A DNA stretch of 64,000 nt from Bacillus sp. SD075. GTDB lineage: Bacteria > Bacillota > Bacilli > Bacillales > DSM-1321. Under the pieces are notes generated by a model that worked only from the letters and a program-made list of their open reading frames with translations, ran no database searches and was not told the origin of the DNA. Shown piece after piece: positions 26,735-36,512 of the stretch. The translations under genes were made by a program, and so were the position numbers. The DNA lies in the NCBI RefSeq assembly GCF_017355165.1, contig NZ_JADILK010000012.1, positions 57,109 through 121,108 on the forward strand, given 5' to 3'. Each line of letters begins with the position of its first letter. Position 1 is the stretch's first letter.

Positions 26735-27792
26735 GCCTGTTTCACACCCTGCAGATGTTCTAAAATGACTTCTTCATCCATTGGCAGCAATGTCGGTTGA
26801 ATCGTGCTTGTATCGACTGCCACATTCGGATCTTTCAATCCATTTCCAGTCAATACAGCAACAATCTTACTTCCTTTTTTGATTTCACCGCTTTTTAATT
26901 GTTTATAGATGCCTGCAATGGAAGCACATGATGCCGGCTCTGCAAATACCCCTTCTTTTTTAGCGAGGAAATGATAGGCCTCCAGAATTTCTTCATCTGT
27001 CACCTCATCAATTTTACCTTTGGATTCATTGGCCGCTTCCACAGCAAATTTCCAACTTGCCGGATTTCCAATCCGGATGGCTGTTGCAATCGTTTCTGGA
27101 TTTTCAATGATGCTATCCCGGACAATTGCAGCCGCACCTTCAGCTTCGAACCCCCTCATTTCAGGAAGGCCCGTTTGTTTCGATTCGTTATATTCTTTAA
27201 ACCCTTTCCAGTAAGCAGTTATATTACCAGCATTCCCAACTGGAAGCGCCAAAATGTCCGGTGCGGAGCCAAGAGCATCACAAATTTCGAATGCCGCTGT
27301 CTTCTGCCCTTCAATCCGGTATGGGTTGACCGAATTCACAAGAGTTATCGGTGAACCCTCACTAAGTGAACGGACAATTGTTAAAGCCTGGTCGAAGTTC
27401 CCTTCGATCGAGATGATTTCCGCTCCATACATAACGGCTTGCGCAAGCTTGCCCATGGCTATTTTACCTTCCGGGATGACAACGATGCAGCGCAGGTTGG
27501 CGCGGGCCGCATAAGCGGCTGCAGCTGCAGATGTATTCCCGGTGGAAGCACAGATGATCGTGTCGCTGCCCTCTTCTATCGCTTTGGCGACGGCCATAAC
27601 CATTCCGCGGTCTTTAAACGACCCCGTTGGATTTGCCCCTTCATATTTTACATGTAAGTCGATTCCCCACTCTTCGGATAATCGATTCAGCCTGATTAAA
27701 GGTGTATTACCTTCCAAAAGGGTTAATGCGGGTGTGTTATCATTAACGGGTAAAAAATCTTTATACGTGCTTATAAGTCCTTGCCAGCTCAT
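26731..27792 (-). CDS. thrC: Threonine synthase
   Basis: A PLP enzyme (353 residues) converting O-phosphohomoserine to threonine. The PLP lysine is in [13 protein letters not shown] near residue 60. [18 protein letters not shown] and [15 protein letters not shown] (phosphate-binding loops) follow. It overlaps hom by 4 nt at its start and thrB at its end. Confidence 0.96.
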   Translation of the reverse strand: MSWQGLISTYKDFLPVNDNTPALTLLEGNTPLIRLNRLSEEWGIDLHVKYEGANPTGSFKDRGMVMAVAKAIEEGSDTIICASTGNTSAAAAAYAARANLRCIVVIPEGKIAMGKLAQAVMYGAEIISIEGNFDQALTIVRSLSEGSPITLVNSVNPYRIEGQKTAAFEICDALGSAPDILALPVGNAGNITAYWKGFKEYNESKQTGLPEMRGFEAEGAAAIVRDSIIENPETIATAIRIGNPASWKFAVEAANESKGKIDEVTDEEILEAYHFLAKKEGVFAEPASCASIAGIYKQLKSGEIKKGSKIVAVLTGNGLKDPNVAVDTSTIQPTLLPMDEEVILEHLQGVKQA

Positions 27793-29087
27793 TTGATGTC
27801 CTCTCCTTCAACTCTGTATGTGCTTTTCACTTCTCTTACCATATTGTAATCATGTAATTTCTGTATTATTTGCTCAAACGCAGCCTTTGTGGCAGTATGC
27901 GTAACTAATACGATTTCGGAAGATTCCTTTTCATCCAGAGGCAATTGAAGGATTTTATCGAATCCTACCCCATGCTCGGCAAATAAATTCGTGATTTTGG
28001 CTAAAACGCCAACTTCATCTTGAACATGTAATCGAATGAAAAACTTAGCGAAAATCTCAGTGGCATCTTTTAATTGTTTCGGGTACTGAGGCGAAACGGC
28101 ACTTCGGCCATTTACGCCCAACCTCATATTCTTGATGACCGTCACCATATCCGAAACGACTGCGGTCGCAGTAGGGAGACTGCCAGCCCCTGGCCCGTAA
28201 AACATCGTTTCCCCTACGGCTTCCCCATAAACGTATACAGCATTATACTCATTATTTACCGATGCTAACGGATGTGCTTCCGGAAGTAGTGCAGGCTGGA
28301 CACTTACTTCGACCCTATCCCCTGCCCTGGATGCGACGCCGATCAATTTCATTGTATAACCAAGCTTCTTACTATATCTCAAATCCTCTTCGGATATCTC
28401 GGTAATTCCCTGTACCTCAACATCATTCAAGCCAATGTTCATTGAGAACCCGAGCGTTGATAGGATCGCCATTTTACGGGCCGCATCCAATCCGCCTACA
28501 TCGGCTGTCGGATCGGCTTCAGCAAATCCCAGCTCCTGAGCTTCCTTCAATACGTCATCATAAGCTCTGCCTTCCTTACTCATTTTCGTTAAAATGAAAT
28601 TCGTCGTTCCATTGACGATTCCCATCATTTTCGTGATGCGGTCGGAAGATAGTCCATCGACAAGACCGCGTAAAATCGGGATTCCCCCTGCAACACTTGC
28701 TTCATAGAATAAATCACATTGATTCTCGGTGGCCAATTCTAGCAGTTCCGCTCCATATAAAGCCATTAGGTCTTTATTGGCCGTAACGATATGCTTTTTA
28801 TTTTTTATCGCTTCTATCAGATAACCGCGTGTTTCTTCGATTCCGCCCATCACTTCTATTACAACATCAATCTCGGGATTCGAAAGGATATCCTCAGGAT
28901 TGTCAGTTAACATTCCTTTTCCGACCTCGACAAGCCGCTCCTTCGTCGTGTCATTGACTAGTATCTTCTTAATAGATATGGAACAGCCCACTTGATGCAT
29001 GAGCTTGTCCTGATGACTTTCAATGATTTGTACGACTCCTGATCCGACTGTACCTAACCCCAATAAACCGATCGAGATGGCTTTCAT
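27789..29087 (-). CDS. hom: Homoserine dehydrogenase
   Basis: NAD(P)-dependent reduction of aspartate semialdehyde to homoserine; 432 residues. The Rossmann site is [17 protein letters not shown] at residues 5-21. The catalytic region includes [27 protein letters not shown] and [14 protein letters not shown] residues ([11 protein letters not shown]). A C-terminal ACT domain (about 350-432, [23 protein letters not shown]) is the likely threonine-feedback site. The ATG at 29087 has GGGGG at 9 nt; the frame continues upstream to 29150 without a site. No T-box was found in the leader. Confidence 0.95.
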   Translation of the reverse strand: MKAISIGLLGLGTVGSGVVQIIESHQDKLMHQVGCSISIKKILVNDTTKERLVEVGKGMLTDNPEDILSNPEIDVVIEVMGGIEETRGYLIEAIKNKKHIVTANKDLMALYGAELLELATENQCDLFYEASVAGGIPILRGLVDGLSSDRITKMMGIVNGTTNFILTKMSKEGRAYDDVLKEAQELGFAEADPTADVGGLDAARKMAILSTLGFSMNIGLNDVEVQGITEISEEDLRYSKKLGYTMKLIGVASRAGDRVEVSVQPALLPEAHPLASVNNEYNAVYVYGEAVGETMFYGPGAGSLPTATAVVSDMVTVIKNMRLGVNGRSAVSPQYPKQLKDATEIFAKFFIRLHVQDEVGVLAKITNLFAEHGVGFDKILQLPLDEKESSEIVLVTHTATKAAFEQIIQKLHDYNMVREVKSTYRVEGEDIK

Positions 29088-29181
29088 ATTTTGGTTCCCC
29101 CTTAAAAACTGTTTGCCTGAAGAAAACATTTGTATTTGTATAGTAGACATTATAAGTTTAATTCATATAATTATCAATAGT

Positions 29182-29221
29182 TAGAAAAGATGGATGCACG
29201 AACTTTTTTCGTCCATCCCTT
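29182..29221 (-). terminator. Terminator of the L,D-transpeptidase gene
   Basis: On the minus strand GATGGACGAA...TTCGTGCATCCATC (29216-29188) with TTTT following. Pairing has small internal mismatches. Confidence 0.55.
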
Positions 29222-29278
29222 GAACGAGTAGGAACGGGTAAAGCTAATTTTTTTATGGGAAAACCATTTTGATGATCA

Positions 29279-30193
29279 TTAATTAACGCTCTTCAATGAA
29301 TCTTTTGTACCCATTACAATATGTGGCTTTTGCACAGGATCCATCCATTTCAGTAAACTGAGGATATTCTTTTCAGCTGTGGCTGTACATCCCGCCGTTG
29401 GCTTTGTAGCTCCTCTCCATATATGAAGAAAGATTGCACTGCCTTTTCCTTTTATGATGGGATTCGTATTATAATTGATCACAGCGCCATACCTATAGAG
29501 TTCATGATTCATCCTTTCAAAAGACTTCCATTTAACTGCAGGGTTTCCTTTATAGGTCTTCCACTTGTTATAATCCTTGGATGTCCGATCATCAATCCAG
29601 AAGTCATATTTGGTCGTTTTCTTATAACCCATTTTCATTCCGGCCGGCTTCGTTTCGCTTCCAAAGGACGTACCAAATGAATAAATCCCAACCGGGGATT
29701 TCCCATCCCCCTCTTTTTTGCTCTTCGTGAAGCCGTTCTTTCCAATGACACCTTCCATCTTCTTCAATGCCCGGCGCCATTCCCCTTGTTTCTTCTCAAA
29801 GGTTTGGATCGTTACCTTCGTATCACTCATCGATTTACCTGTCACCGATACGACTTGGTTAATGCCTTTTCTTCTATCGAATTTCTTCAGAAGAGCTTTT
29901 TCATCGGTACTGAAAACCTCTTTTACGTCTGCCATATTGATATATGCAGTCCTTTTTGAGTGACAGACTTTATACCAGTTTCCAGTTCTCCCGCTTGCCG
30001 ATAATTCTTTATTTTTCTTATAAGTTATTAATGTCTTGCTTGCAGCCGACGCCTTTTCTTTCACATCCGCAGCAGACTTCATGACAATTTTGAATTGAGT
30101 TGCTTCGCAACTTGTTTTCGTTTCAGCTTTCGCCAGACTCGTCGTTTGCATGATTAAAAGGGCTAAAAGGGCGGCCATCATCAATCTTTTCAT
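29279..30193 (-). CDS. Exported L,D-transpeptidase (YkuD-type) with SH3-like domain
   Basis: A 304-residue secreted protein. Residues 1-23 form a typical signal peptide (KRLMMAALLALLIMQTTSLAKA). Residues about 35-90 look like a bacterial SH3 domain (VKEKASAASKTLITYKKNKELSASGRTGNWYKV). The C-terminal part ends in IFLHIWRG-xxxPTAGCTATA, the HxxG...GC signature of YkuD/ErfK catalytic domains with the active cysteine. It should make or edit 3-3 peptide cross-links or act as a carboxypeptidase-like enzyme in the wall. It is not part of the conserved B. subtilis gene order here. Confidence 0.82.
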   Translation of the reverse strand: MKRLMMAALLALLIMQTTSLAKAETKTSCEATQFKIVMKSAADVKEKASAASKTLITYKKNKELSASGRTGNWYKVCHSKRTAYINMADVKEVFSTDEKALLKKFDRRKGINQVVSVTGKSMSDTKVTIQTFEKKQGEWRRALKKMEGVIGKNGFTKSKKEGDGKSPVGIYSFGTSFGSETKPAGMKMGYKKTTKYDFWIDDRTSKDYNKWKTYKGNPAVKWKSFERMNHELYRYGAVINYNTNPIIKGKGSAIFLHIWRGATKPTAGCTATAEKNILSLLKWMDPVQKPHIVMGTKDSLKSVN

Positions 30194-30298
30194 GATCCCA
30201 TCCTTCCGTAGTGATTAACTATCTAATTATTCTAAAAAATCTTGTTATCATCATAACATAGTAAGTAAGGATGGATCATATTTCTTTCCCGTTTTTAT

Positions 30299-31300
30299 CT
30301 AAATCCAGTCAATTTTAGGCAAATCATATTGCTTGGCCGGGACCTCGGCCAATTCATAAAAATGTTTGAGGAAGGACTCATATTGTTGGGAGGATTTCGT
30401 GATCGAAGAAATTTTATCCTCCAATTCATTCGACCTTGATTCCGTCGTTTTTGAAAAATACTCTTCCACAGTTTCAAAATAATGAATGGGAAACAGCATC
30501 CTCGAATATAACAACCGGGCTGAAAAGCTGGAGAACGGCTCTATGGATTGATATTCATGAAAGAAATGGCCAATGCCCCTCTGATGGGTATGCACATTTT
30601 GAAAATAGTGTTCCCTCACCCATTCGGCAACATCCCTGGTTCCATGGTCGAAGACCCAATCGAATGGATTTTTGATCCACTTATTGCTTTTCCAGGTATC
30701 ATGTAAAAACCGTTCATAACATACGGTTCCACTATCGACAATTTGCGGGGTGTCATCAATTTCCGTGTCGACTAAATATTGAATCGCATTTTCACCTAGG
30801 ACCATATAATAGGGAAAGGTTTCTATAAATAATTTTTCAAACTGGTTATCTGGATGGGCATTGAGCTTATCCCGCCAAATCTTATCTAACTGATCGATCC
30901 TTTGTTCCCAGAGTTCTTTCCATTTACCGATCCTTGAACATGTTCGAATCGTTTCATTAATATTTCTCCCACGCTGATGAAATCTTGCCAAACGTCTTCC
31001 TGGGTTGAAGTTTTTCGGGCCTTCCAATGCCTGATTGGCAAGAAGGATGAATAATTGTTCATCCGCTTCGGAAACATAACTTCCATGGTTGGCAAGGACA
31101 AAAGCGGATACGTGACGATCTCCTTGTGAAATCAGATGTTGAGACATTATATGCCGTTCAACTAATTCTTCCTGCTCCATATTTTCAATGGGAACGATGC
31201 TGTAAATCATATTCCCTGAACGAAAGCTTGGAAACCTGCTATTGGCCTCTTCACGCTCCACCTGTATGCCATAATTATTAAAAATGATTTCTTCTATCAT
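30299..31300 (-). CDS. yutH: Spore coat-associated protein YutH (CotS-like kinase fold)
   Basis: A 333-residue YutH family protein, distantly like the CotS/YsxE APH-type kinase fold of spore coat proteins. The segment NPGRRLARFHQRGRNI near residue 100 matches the family's LAxFHxxG; key kinase residues (DxxxxN, DFD) are not obvious, so it may be inactive. The ATG at 31300 has GGGGG at about 8 nt; the long frame to 31432 has no site. A sporulation-sigma promoter is likely but I could not fix one. Confidence 0.82.
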   Translation of the reverse strand: MIEEIIFNNYGIQVEREEANSRFPSFRSGNMIYSIVPIENMEQEELVERHIMSQHLISQGDRHVSAFVLANHGSYVSEADEQLFILLANQALEGPKNFNPGRRLARFHQRGRNINETIRTCSRIGKWKELWEQRIDQLDKIWRDKLNAHPDNQFEKLFIETFPYYMVLGENAIQYLVDTEIDDTPQIVDSGTVCYERFLHDTWKSNKWIKNPFDWVFDHGTRDVAEWVREHYFQNVHTHQRGIGHFFHEYQSIEPFSSFSARLLYSRMLFPIHYFETVEEYFSKTTESRSNELEDKISSITKSSQQYESFLKHFYELAEVPAKQYDLPKIDWI

Positions 31301-31503
31301 GGAATGGCCCCCTTCATCAAATGGATATAATAGAAATATGGACATCATATACTTATATATATATGTGGAATAACCCGTTTTCTGAATGATTATCGAAACC
31401 TTATTAGAAATTCGAATCAAAATATCCTTCATGGGTTTTCATTTTAAATCAAATTACCTGCTTTAGAACTATCACTTTAAAATATAGAGAAATGGGTGAT
31501 GAC

Positions 31504-32001
31504 ATGGCTAATATTGAACAATCAATGTCTGAAAAAACGGCACGAAGATGGCTAATTGAACGAGGAGTGAAATTGGAGGATATCGCTGAGCTTGTCATGT
31601 ATTTACAATCCGGCTACCATGAAAATCTCCAAATGTCCGATTGCCTTCACAATGTCGAACGGGTCCTTTCAAAACGCGAGGTCCAAAATGCCATCCTTAC
31701 CGGCATTCAGTTGGATGTTCTAGCTGAGAAAAAACTGCTCGAGGAGCCTCTGCTGAGCATCATTGAAATAGATGAAGGCCTTTATGGGGTAGATGAAATA
31801 TTGGCTTTTTCCATTGTGAATGTTTACGGATCCATCGGCTTTACCAATTATGGTTTCATCGATAAACAAAAGCCGGGTATCCTGAAATATTTAAACGATA
31901 AAAGCACAGGTAAGGTGAACACCTTTTTAGACGATATCGTTGGGGCAATTGCAGCTGCCGCTTCAAGCCGGCTTGCCCATAGATCCGAAAATGCGGAATA
32001 G
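31504..32001 (+). CDS. yutG: Phosphatidylglycerophosphatase A family protein (YutG)
   Basis: A 165-residue protein with the PgpA-like fold: EIDEGLYGVDEILAFSIVNVYG and FLDDIVGAIAAAASSRL near the C-terminus, including the DD pair. Unlike E. coli PgpA it lacks clear membrane helices. It may dephosphorylate phosphatidylglycerophosphate or another substrate. The start is uncertain between ATG 31492 and ATG 31504; the latter has GGGTG at 5 nt. Confidence 0.85.
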   Translation: MANIEQSMSEKTARRWLIERGVKLEDIAELVMYLQSGYHENLQMSDCLHNVERVLSKREVQNAILTGIQLDVLAEKKLLEEPLLSIIEIDEGLYGVDEILAFSIVNVYGSIGFTNYGFIDKQKPGILKYLNDKSTGKVNTFLDDIVGAIAAAASSRLAHRSENAE

Positions 32002-32020
32002 TACACTTATGAAATCACCA

Positions 32021-32061
32021 CATAAAAAAACCAGGGCTGCATTCGCAGGCCTGGTTTTTTT
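32021..32061. terminator. Bidirectional terminator between yutG and yutF
   Basis: CCAGG-g-CTGC-attc-GCAG-g-CCTGG with A- and T-runs on the two sides; it can end both convergent genes. Confidence 0.85.
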
Positions 32062-32828
32062 CATTCGAAGCGCCATAAGTCGAGAGTGTCCACCACATAC
32101 GTCGGCTGCTCCTTATATTGCTGTAAACATTCTTTCGTCGTAACGCCAGTATGTACAAGCAGTGTATCGATCCCTGCATTAATGCCGGCAAGAATATCCG
32201 TATCATAGTTATCGCCAACCATGATTGTCTCTTCTTTAGGTACCCCTAATACTCTTAGTGCTTGCTCCACTATTACGGATTCAGGTTTTCCAATGAAAAT
32301 CGGCTGTACCTGAGTCGAAACGGAAACTACGGATGTCAATGCACCATTCCCGGGCAACAGGCCTTGCTCAGTAGGAATGGCAATATCCCCATTGGTCGAA
32401 ATGAAAACAGCGCCATTTCTTACAGCAAGACAGGCTTTTGACAACTTTTCATAATTGAGGCCGCGGTCGATTCCCATTACCAGAAAGTCTGGATGCTCTT
32501 CCACAAGCTTCAATCCTTTTTCCTTAAGAGCCTCGATTATGCCTTCTTCACCCACCACATAGACCGATGCCTCTTTCTTTTGTTCAGCGATGTAATTGGC
32601 AGTAGCCATACTTGTCGTGAAAACTTGGTCATCTTCCGTCGAAATGCCGATGCTTCTCAATTTATCCGCTACCTGTGCCGGAGTCCGGGATGAATTATTG
32701 GTGACGAATAAATAAGGGATACCTCTTTTCCTTAGGTCATCAATAAACCCTGCCGCTTCCGCAATTTGTTCAGTTCCGCGATACATGGTGCCATCCAAAT
32801 CAATTAAATATCCTTTATACGACTTCAT
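32061..32828 (-). CDS. yutF: HAD-IIA family phosphatase (YutF, NagD/AraL-like)
   Basis: A 255-residue HAD phosphatase with a type IIA cap. Motif I is YLIDLDGTMYRG, motif II FVTNNSSRTPAQV, motif III IGKPESVIVEQAL and motif IV MVGDNYDTDILAG. Family members hydrolyse p-nitrophenyl phosphate and sugar or nucleotide phosphates in the cytoplasm; the natural substrate is open. It is followed by yutE in the same direction as in B. subtilis (here yutE is upstream on the minus strand, 23 nt away). Confidence 0.92.
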   Translation of the reverse strand: MKSYKGYLIDLDGTMYRGTEQIAEAAGFIDDLRKRGIPYLFVTNNSSRTPAQVADKLRSIGISTEDDQVFTTSMATANYIAEQKKEASVYVVGEEGIIEALKEKGLKLVEEHPDFLVMGIDRGLNYEKLSKACLAVRNGAVFISTNGDIAIPTEQGLLPGNGALTSVVSVSTQVQPIFIGKPESVIVEQALRVLGVPKEETIMVGDNYDTDILAGINAGIDTLLVHTGVTTKECLQQYKEQPTYVVDTLDLWRFE

Positions 32829-32851
32829 TTGAATTCGCCTTCCTAACGCTG

Positions 32852-33289
32852 CTAATTTTTAAAAGCTGATACAGGTCCCAATTCATTTGTTAAATAGTTC
32901 CTCACCAAATCAGGGAATTGCTTGAATGCCTCGATATTTTCCGAAAATACAGCATGCAGTTCTTTGTGATTCACTTCAATGAAGTCTTGAACCAGCATTT
33001 TCCTTAGCGGCAAAACCTTTTTGAATTGTATCGCTTTTGCTTCTGAAATCACTTTTTCATCTTGAAGGATATCAATAATATCTTCATAACTTCCTGGATC
33101 ACGCATAATAAAACCATCAATTACCGCATTTCCTACATCCAACACGGAATCGATGGAAGTTTGTATGAGCCTTTCAGCGATAAGTTCTGAATGGTCTCCA
33201 TCCCAATTATCATGCCCTTCAAAAAGTCCAAGCTGCTTTTCAAGAAAACCTAATATTTGTTCAATCTTTTGGCGGTCTACAAAGTACAT
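32852..33289 (-). CDS. yutE: DUF86/HepT-like protein YutE
   Basis: A 145-residue helical protein of the HepT/DUF86 family. HepT toxins use an R-x4-H-x-Y motif; here the same place reads R96 KMLV Q101 D F103, so both His and Tyr are replaced and RNase activity is unlikely. No nucleotidyltransferase antitoxin (MntA) gene is next to it. The ATG at 33289 gives the family length; AAAGGA lies 11 nt upstream. The frame runs on to 33520 without a good start. Confidence 0.82.
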   Translation of the reverse strand: MYFVDRQKIEQILGFLEKQLGLFEGHDNWDGDHSELIAERLIQTSIDSVLDVGNAVIDGFIMRDPGSYEDIIDILQDEKVISEAKAIQFKKVLPLRKMLVQDFIEVNHKELHAVFSENIEAFKQFPDLVRNYLTNELGPVSAFKN

Positions 33290-33675
33290 TTTTTTCCAGA
33301 TCCTTTCTGATCTAAGATGAAATAGGGTATCATTTGGTTGAATGAGCGGCATAGTTGAATCCCTGTGCCGGACCAACCTTATTCCTTGATAATACCATAG
33401 CTTCTCCCTTACTCTCAATTCCTTCAACCACAACCTTTGTACCATCCAATTACTAACAGGTGCAGATTCACTCCAACAAAACCCATTCACGATCCCATCA
33501 ATATGCTTAACCATTTTCACTTAATCGATGGAACACCATGATTGCTGACCGTTCCTTTAGGATCATGGGGAGGGACGAAGCTCTCCAGCCGAAAGCTCCG
33601 AAAATGTCTGTTCCCCTATTGAAGTCACTTTGTTATGATGGAACTACAAATGTGAAGATAGAAGGGAATGATACT

Positions 33676-33942
33676 ATGGAAGATCGCTTTTATTTATACA
33701 ATGACGTCGTTGAATCGAAAACCCGGTTCATAAGTTTCATGGGAGAGGAATCCAGATTCGATTTGGCCATTACGACAACCGATCGTTTTTATGGGAAGAA
33801 GCTTGTATTAAATATGCAGAGTAACCGTTTCGCGATTATTGGACCTGATGATTTAGAAGAGGAAGGCTATCTTGAGCATGCCTTTCAGTTGTCAGAAGCG
33901 GAAGCCGAAGAACTAAGTCACTTTTTAATGGAAATCGTCTGA
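33676..33942 (+). CDS. DUF3055 domain protein
   Basis: A small protein of 88 residues: MEDRFYLYNDVVESKTRFISFMG, then FDLAITTTDRFYGKKLVLNMQSNRFAIIGPDDLEEEGYLEHAF, which I recognise as DUF3055 of Bacillales. Function is unknown. The reading frame extends upstream to 33538, but the ATG at 33676 has GGGA about 9 nt upstream and begins at the conserved region. The adjacent genes yutE and yutD are on the other strand. Confidence 0.8.
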   Translation: MEDRFYLYNDVVESKTRFISFMGEESRFDLAITTTDRFYGKKLVLNMQSNRFAIIGPDDLEEEGYLEHAFQLSEAEAEELSHFLMEIV

Positions 33943-34008
33943 TTGCTGAAGTTTTTTTTCTTAAACGGGAAACCTACTGAATGTACGATTACATGAGGGG
34001 GGATTAAC

Positions 34009-34296
34009 TTGGGCAAAGAAGAATACCACGATTTTTCCAATGTCGAAAAACAGAGGGATTATTTAATTCCTGAAGAATTTCCCGAAGGTCCTTTTGGATC
34101 ATCCATAGCAAAAGATGCACCAGTTCAGAATAAAAGCACCCCATGGCAGGAAGGGCAACGATATCAAAGTGCCTTTAATTTTGAAAATAAATCGTTACAT
34201 GAAGGTATGCCTCGAAATTATCCTGGTGCCCATCCGACACATGATGATTCAGAAAAAGATGAACAGCCTCCATATGAAGGATATGGAAACTCTTAA
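34009..34296 (+). CDS. Small hydrophilic protein (possibly DUF3905)
   Basis: A 95-residue acidic, proline/tyrosine-rich protein with no membrane segment. The segment LIPEEFPEGPFGSSI and the later PRNYPGAHP look like a conserved Bacillales cytosolic protein, possibly DUF3905; I am not certain. TTG start with a GAGGGGGG site. A terminator follows directly. Confidence 0.7.
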   Translation: MGKEEYHDFSNVEKQRDYLIPEEFPEGPFGSSIAKDAPVQNKSTPWQEGQRYQSAFNFENKSLHEGMPRNYPGAHPTHDDSEKDEQPPYEGYGNS

Positions 34297-34299
34297 CAT

Positions 34300-34331
34300 G
34301 GTAGGCCAGAGTGAATTCTGGCCTTATTTCT
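34300..34331 (+). terminator. Terminator after the small hydrophilic protein gene
   Basis: GGCCAGA-N6-TCTGGCC (34304-34310 with 34317-34323) followed by a T-rich tract; it overlaps the end of the convergent yutD gene. Confidence 0.7.
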
Positions 34332-34599
34332 TTATTTTCTTAACAACGAAATATGGACAGCCAAAATTGCAGTATTCATATAAATATTCACTAAGCGTGC
34401 TTATTTTCGTATCGAAGGTCGCTTTCTGATTAGAATCATCAAAAAATCCACGCAGCCTCAATTGCCCGTATCCCCAATCCCCTACTATATAATCATACTT
34501 CGTTAAAATCTCACTGTATCTGGCTTTAAAAGCTTCTTCGTTATAGCCTTCCCTTTCATCCTCGATTATTTCATAGGTCATGTTATTGATGTTAATCAT
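34324..34599 (-). CDS. yutD: YutD family protein (DUF1027)
   Basis: A 91-residue protein. The block YDYIVGDWGYGQLRLRGFFDD followed by ISTLSEYLYEYCNFGCPYFVVKK is the DUF1027/YutD signature. Function is unknown. ATG at 34599 with AGGTG at 6 nt; the GTG at 34608 lies inside that ribosome binding site and is rejected. Confidence 0.9.
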   Translation of the reverse strand: MININNMTYEIIEDEREGYNEEAFKARYSEILTKYDYIVGDWGYGQLRLRGFFDDSNQKATFDTKISTLSEYLYEYCNFGCPYFVVKKIKK

Positions 34600-34712
34600 T
34601 GTTTTCACCTCTCATATATACATTCCTTCTTTAAATTATAACTGATTCCCCATCAATTACTAAGCGAAAAATAGAGAAATATGTTCATCCTAAAGTTACG
34701 GGGGTGTTATTG

Positions 34713-35375
34713 ATGAAAAAAACGATAATAACGATAGGTTTAAGCTCGATTATTGCACTAACCGGATGTGCTGACAAAGAAGAAGATCAGGGGCTAGGTG
34801 CAAAAAACAATGCCGGTAACCCAACAAACATAAATAATCCAACTCAATATTATGACGAGGATTATCGAAATAATGACAATAAAAGTGATGATTTCGGTTT
34901 CACCCGCACCAATAGTGCAACCATTGACGGCCGTAACATTTCCAACAAAGCTGCTTCCATTGACCGTGAACAACTTTCTGATGTCATTTCTAAACTGATT
35001 GTTCAGATTCCAAATGTCAATGATGTAGCTACCCTCGTTACTGATGAGGAAGTGCTTGTCGTATATGATACTAATTCCAAGGACCGGACGGAAACCGCAG
35101 ATCAAGTCAAACGTACTGCCATGTCCATCGTACCTCGCTACTATCATGTCTACGTCAGTGATGATTATCAAGCCCTTGCCCAAGATGTCGAGAATTTCTC
35201 TACATTGAAGTCCGGCAGCAAAGGGATCGACTATACGATCGAACAAACCATCAAAAGAATGCTGAAATCTCCTCAAGGATACAAAATGAGTGACGAAGAA
35301 AATGAAAACGGGGAATTGGTTAACGATAAAAGGGATCACCACGATAACATCCATCAAAAAATGGATAACCGCTGA
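34713..35375 (+). CDS. yutC: YhcN/YlaJ family sporulation lipoprotein (YutC-like)
   Basis: A lipoprotein of 220 residues. Signal peptide MKKTIITIGLSSIIALTGC ends in a lipobox (LTGC) at residue 19. A low-complexity Asn-rich stretch follows, then the YhcN/YlaJ domain (LSDVISKLIVQIPNVNDVATLVTDEEVLVVY) related to BON-like folds found in spore and forespore lipoproteins. Its place beside lipA matches yutC of B. subtilis. ATG at 34713 has GGGGGTG at 6 nt. Confidence 0.85.
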   Translation: MKKTIITIGLSSIIALTGCADKEEDQGLGAKNNAGNPTNINNPTQYYDEDYRNNDNKSDDFGFTRTNSATIDGRNISNKAASIDREQLSDVISKLIVQIPNVNDVATLVTDEEVLVVYDTNSKDRTETADQVKRTAMSIVPRYYHVYVSDDYQALAQDVENFSTLKSGSKGIDYTIEQTIKRMLKSPQGYKMSDEENENGELVNDKRDHHDNIHQKMDNR

Positions 35376-35376
35376 A

Positions 35377-35408
35377 TAAAAAAGGACCGAATTATTTCGG
35401 TCCTTTCA
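35377..35408. terminator. Bidirectional terminator between yutC and lipA
   Basis: Perfect 11-bp stem (35381-35391 with 35396-35406), 4-nt loop, A/T flanks on both sides. Confidence 0.85.
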
Positions 35409-35410
35409 CT

Positions 35411-36325
35411 CTATTTCAATAATTTCTCACCTTTGTTTTGCTTATGTTTTGCCGCAGCATTGACCTGTTCATCCGCATGGTAGGAAGAACGGACAAGCGG
35501 ACCTGATTCACAATGGCTGAAACCTTTTTCCAATGCACGTTCCTTCAGTTCGGCAAACTCCTCAGGCGTGTAATATTTCAGCACCTTTAAGTGCTTTTTA
35601 GTCGGCTGCAAATACTGACCGATTGTCATGATGTCCACATTATTGGCCCTTAGGTCATCCATGGTCTCGAGGATTTCCTCCCGCGTTTCACCCAGACCTA
35701 CCATTAAACTGGACTTTGTCGGGATTTCCGGATACAGTTCCTTGGCCCTTCTTAAAAGCTCCAATGAACGTTCGTACTTGGCCTGAGCCCGTACACGATC
35801 GGATAAACTTCTGACAGTCTCTATATTATGGTTCAGGATATCTGGTTTAGCATCCATCAATGTTTTGATATTTTCAAACACCCCACCCATATCAGACGGC
35901 AATACTTCAATTGATGTAAAAGGATTTTTGCGTCGGATGGCACGGACCGTTTCAGCGAAAACTTCAGCGCCTCCATCCTTTAAATCATCACGGGCAACAG
36001 CTGTAATGACGACATGCTTTAAATTCATCAAAACAACGGAATCGGCAACACGTTCCGGTTCTGCCCAGTCCAATTCATTCGGACGTCCGGTTGTAACAGC
36101 ACAGAAACGGCAAGCCCTTGTACAGATTTCACCTAAGATCATGAAAGTAGCCGTTCTTCTCACTGCCCAGCATTCATGAATATTCGGACATTTTGCCTCT
36201 TCACAGACAGTATGAAGATTTTTCTCGCGCATCATATTTTTTAAACCGAGGTAATTTTCGTTAGTGTTAAGCTTTATTTTCAACCAATCTGGTTTACGAA
36301 GAATTTCTTTATTTGTAGAAGACAT
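35411..36325 (-). CDS. lipA: Lipoyl synthase
   Basis: A radical-SAM enzyme (304 residues) inserting two sulfurs into protein-bound octanoyl groups. Two Fe-S sites are visible: the auxiliary-cluster motif [12 protein letters not shown] near residue 44 and the radical-[11 protein letters not shown] near residue 70. The C-terminal [13 protein letters not shown] carries the RSSY motif that coordinates the auxiliary cluster. The ATG at 36325 has GGAGTG upstream. The product is needed for GcvH (55246-55629) and the 2-oxoacid dehydrogenases. Confidence 0.97.
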   Translation of the reverse strand: MSSTNKEILRKPDWLKIKLNTNENYLGLKNMMREKNLHTVCEEAKCPNIHECWAVRRTATFMILGEICTRACRFCAVTTGRPNELDWAEPERVADSVVLMNLKHVVITAVARDDLKDGGAEVFAETVRAIRRKNPFTSIEVLPSDMGGVFENIKTLMDAKPDILNHNIETVRSLSDRVRAQAKYERSLELLRRAKELYPEIPTKSSLMVGLGETREEILETMDDLRANNVDIMTIGQYLQPTKKHLKVLKYYTPEEFAELKERALEKGFSHCESGPLVRSSYHADEQVNAAAKHKQNKGEKLLK

Positions 36326-36512
36326 GAAAATGCCACTCCATTCTATAGAAATTAACACACCCTACTTTAACAATAAAAAAGCATTTATACAAGTTATAGT
36401 TGGTTTCCCATTATTTATTTTTCATGTTTATAGCTAAATCAGCAAAACTATAAAAGATGGATGGACTGATGACTTTTAAATATGAAGAATGTCACGAAAG
36501 GAGCCTGCCCCG

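Noticed and set aside
29088..29278. T-box or other leader upstream of hom
   Set aside because: No T-box sequence (TGGNACCGCG-like) or specifier stem; only the terminator of the upstream gene was seen.
32852..33289. HepT/MntA toxin-antitoxin system
   Set aside because: No MntA nucleotidyltransferase gene nearby and the catalytic motif of the HepT-like protein is changed.
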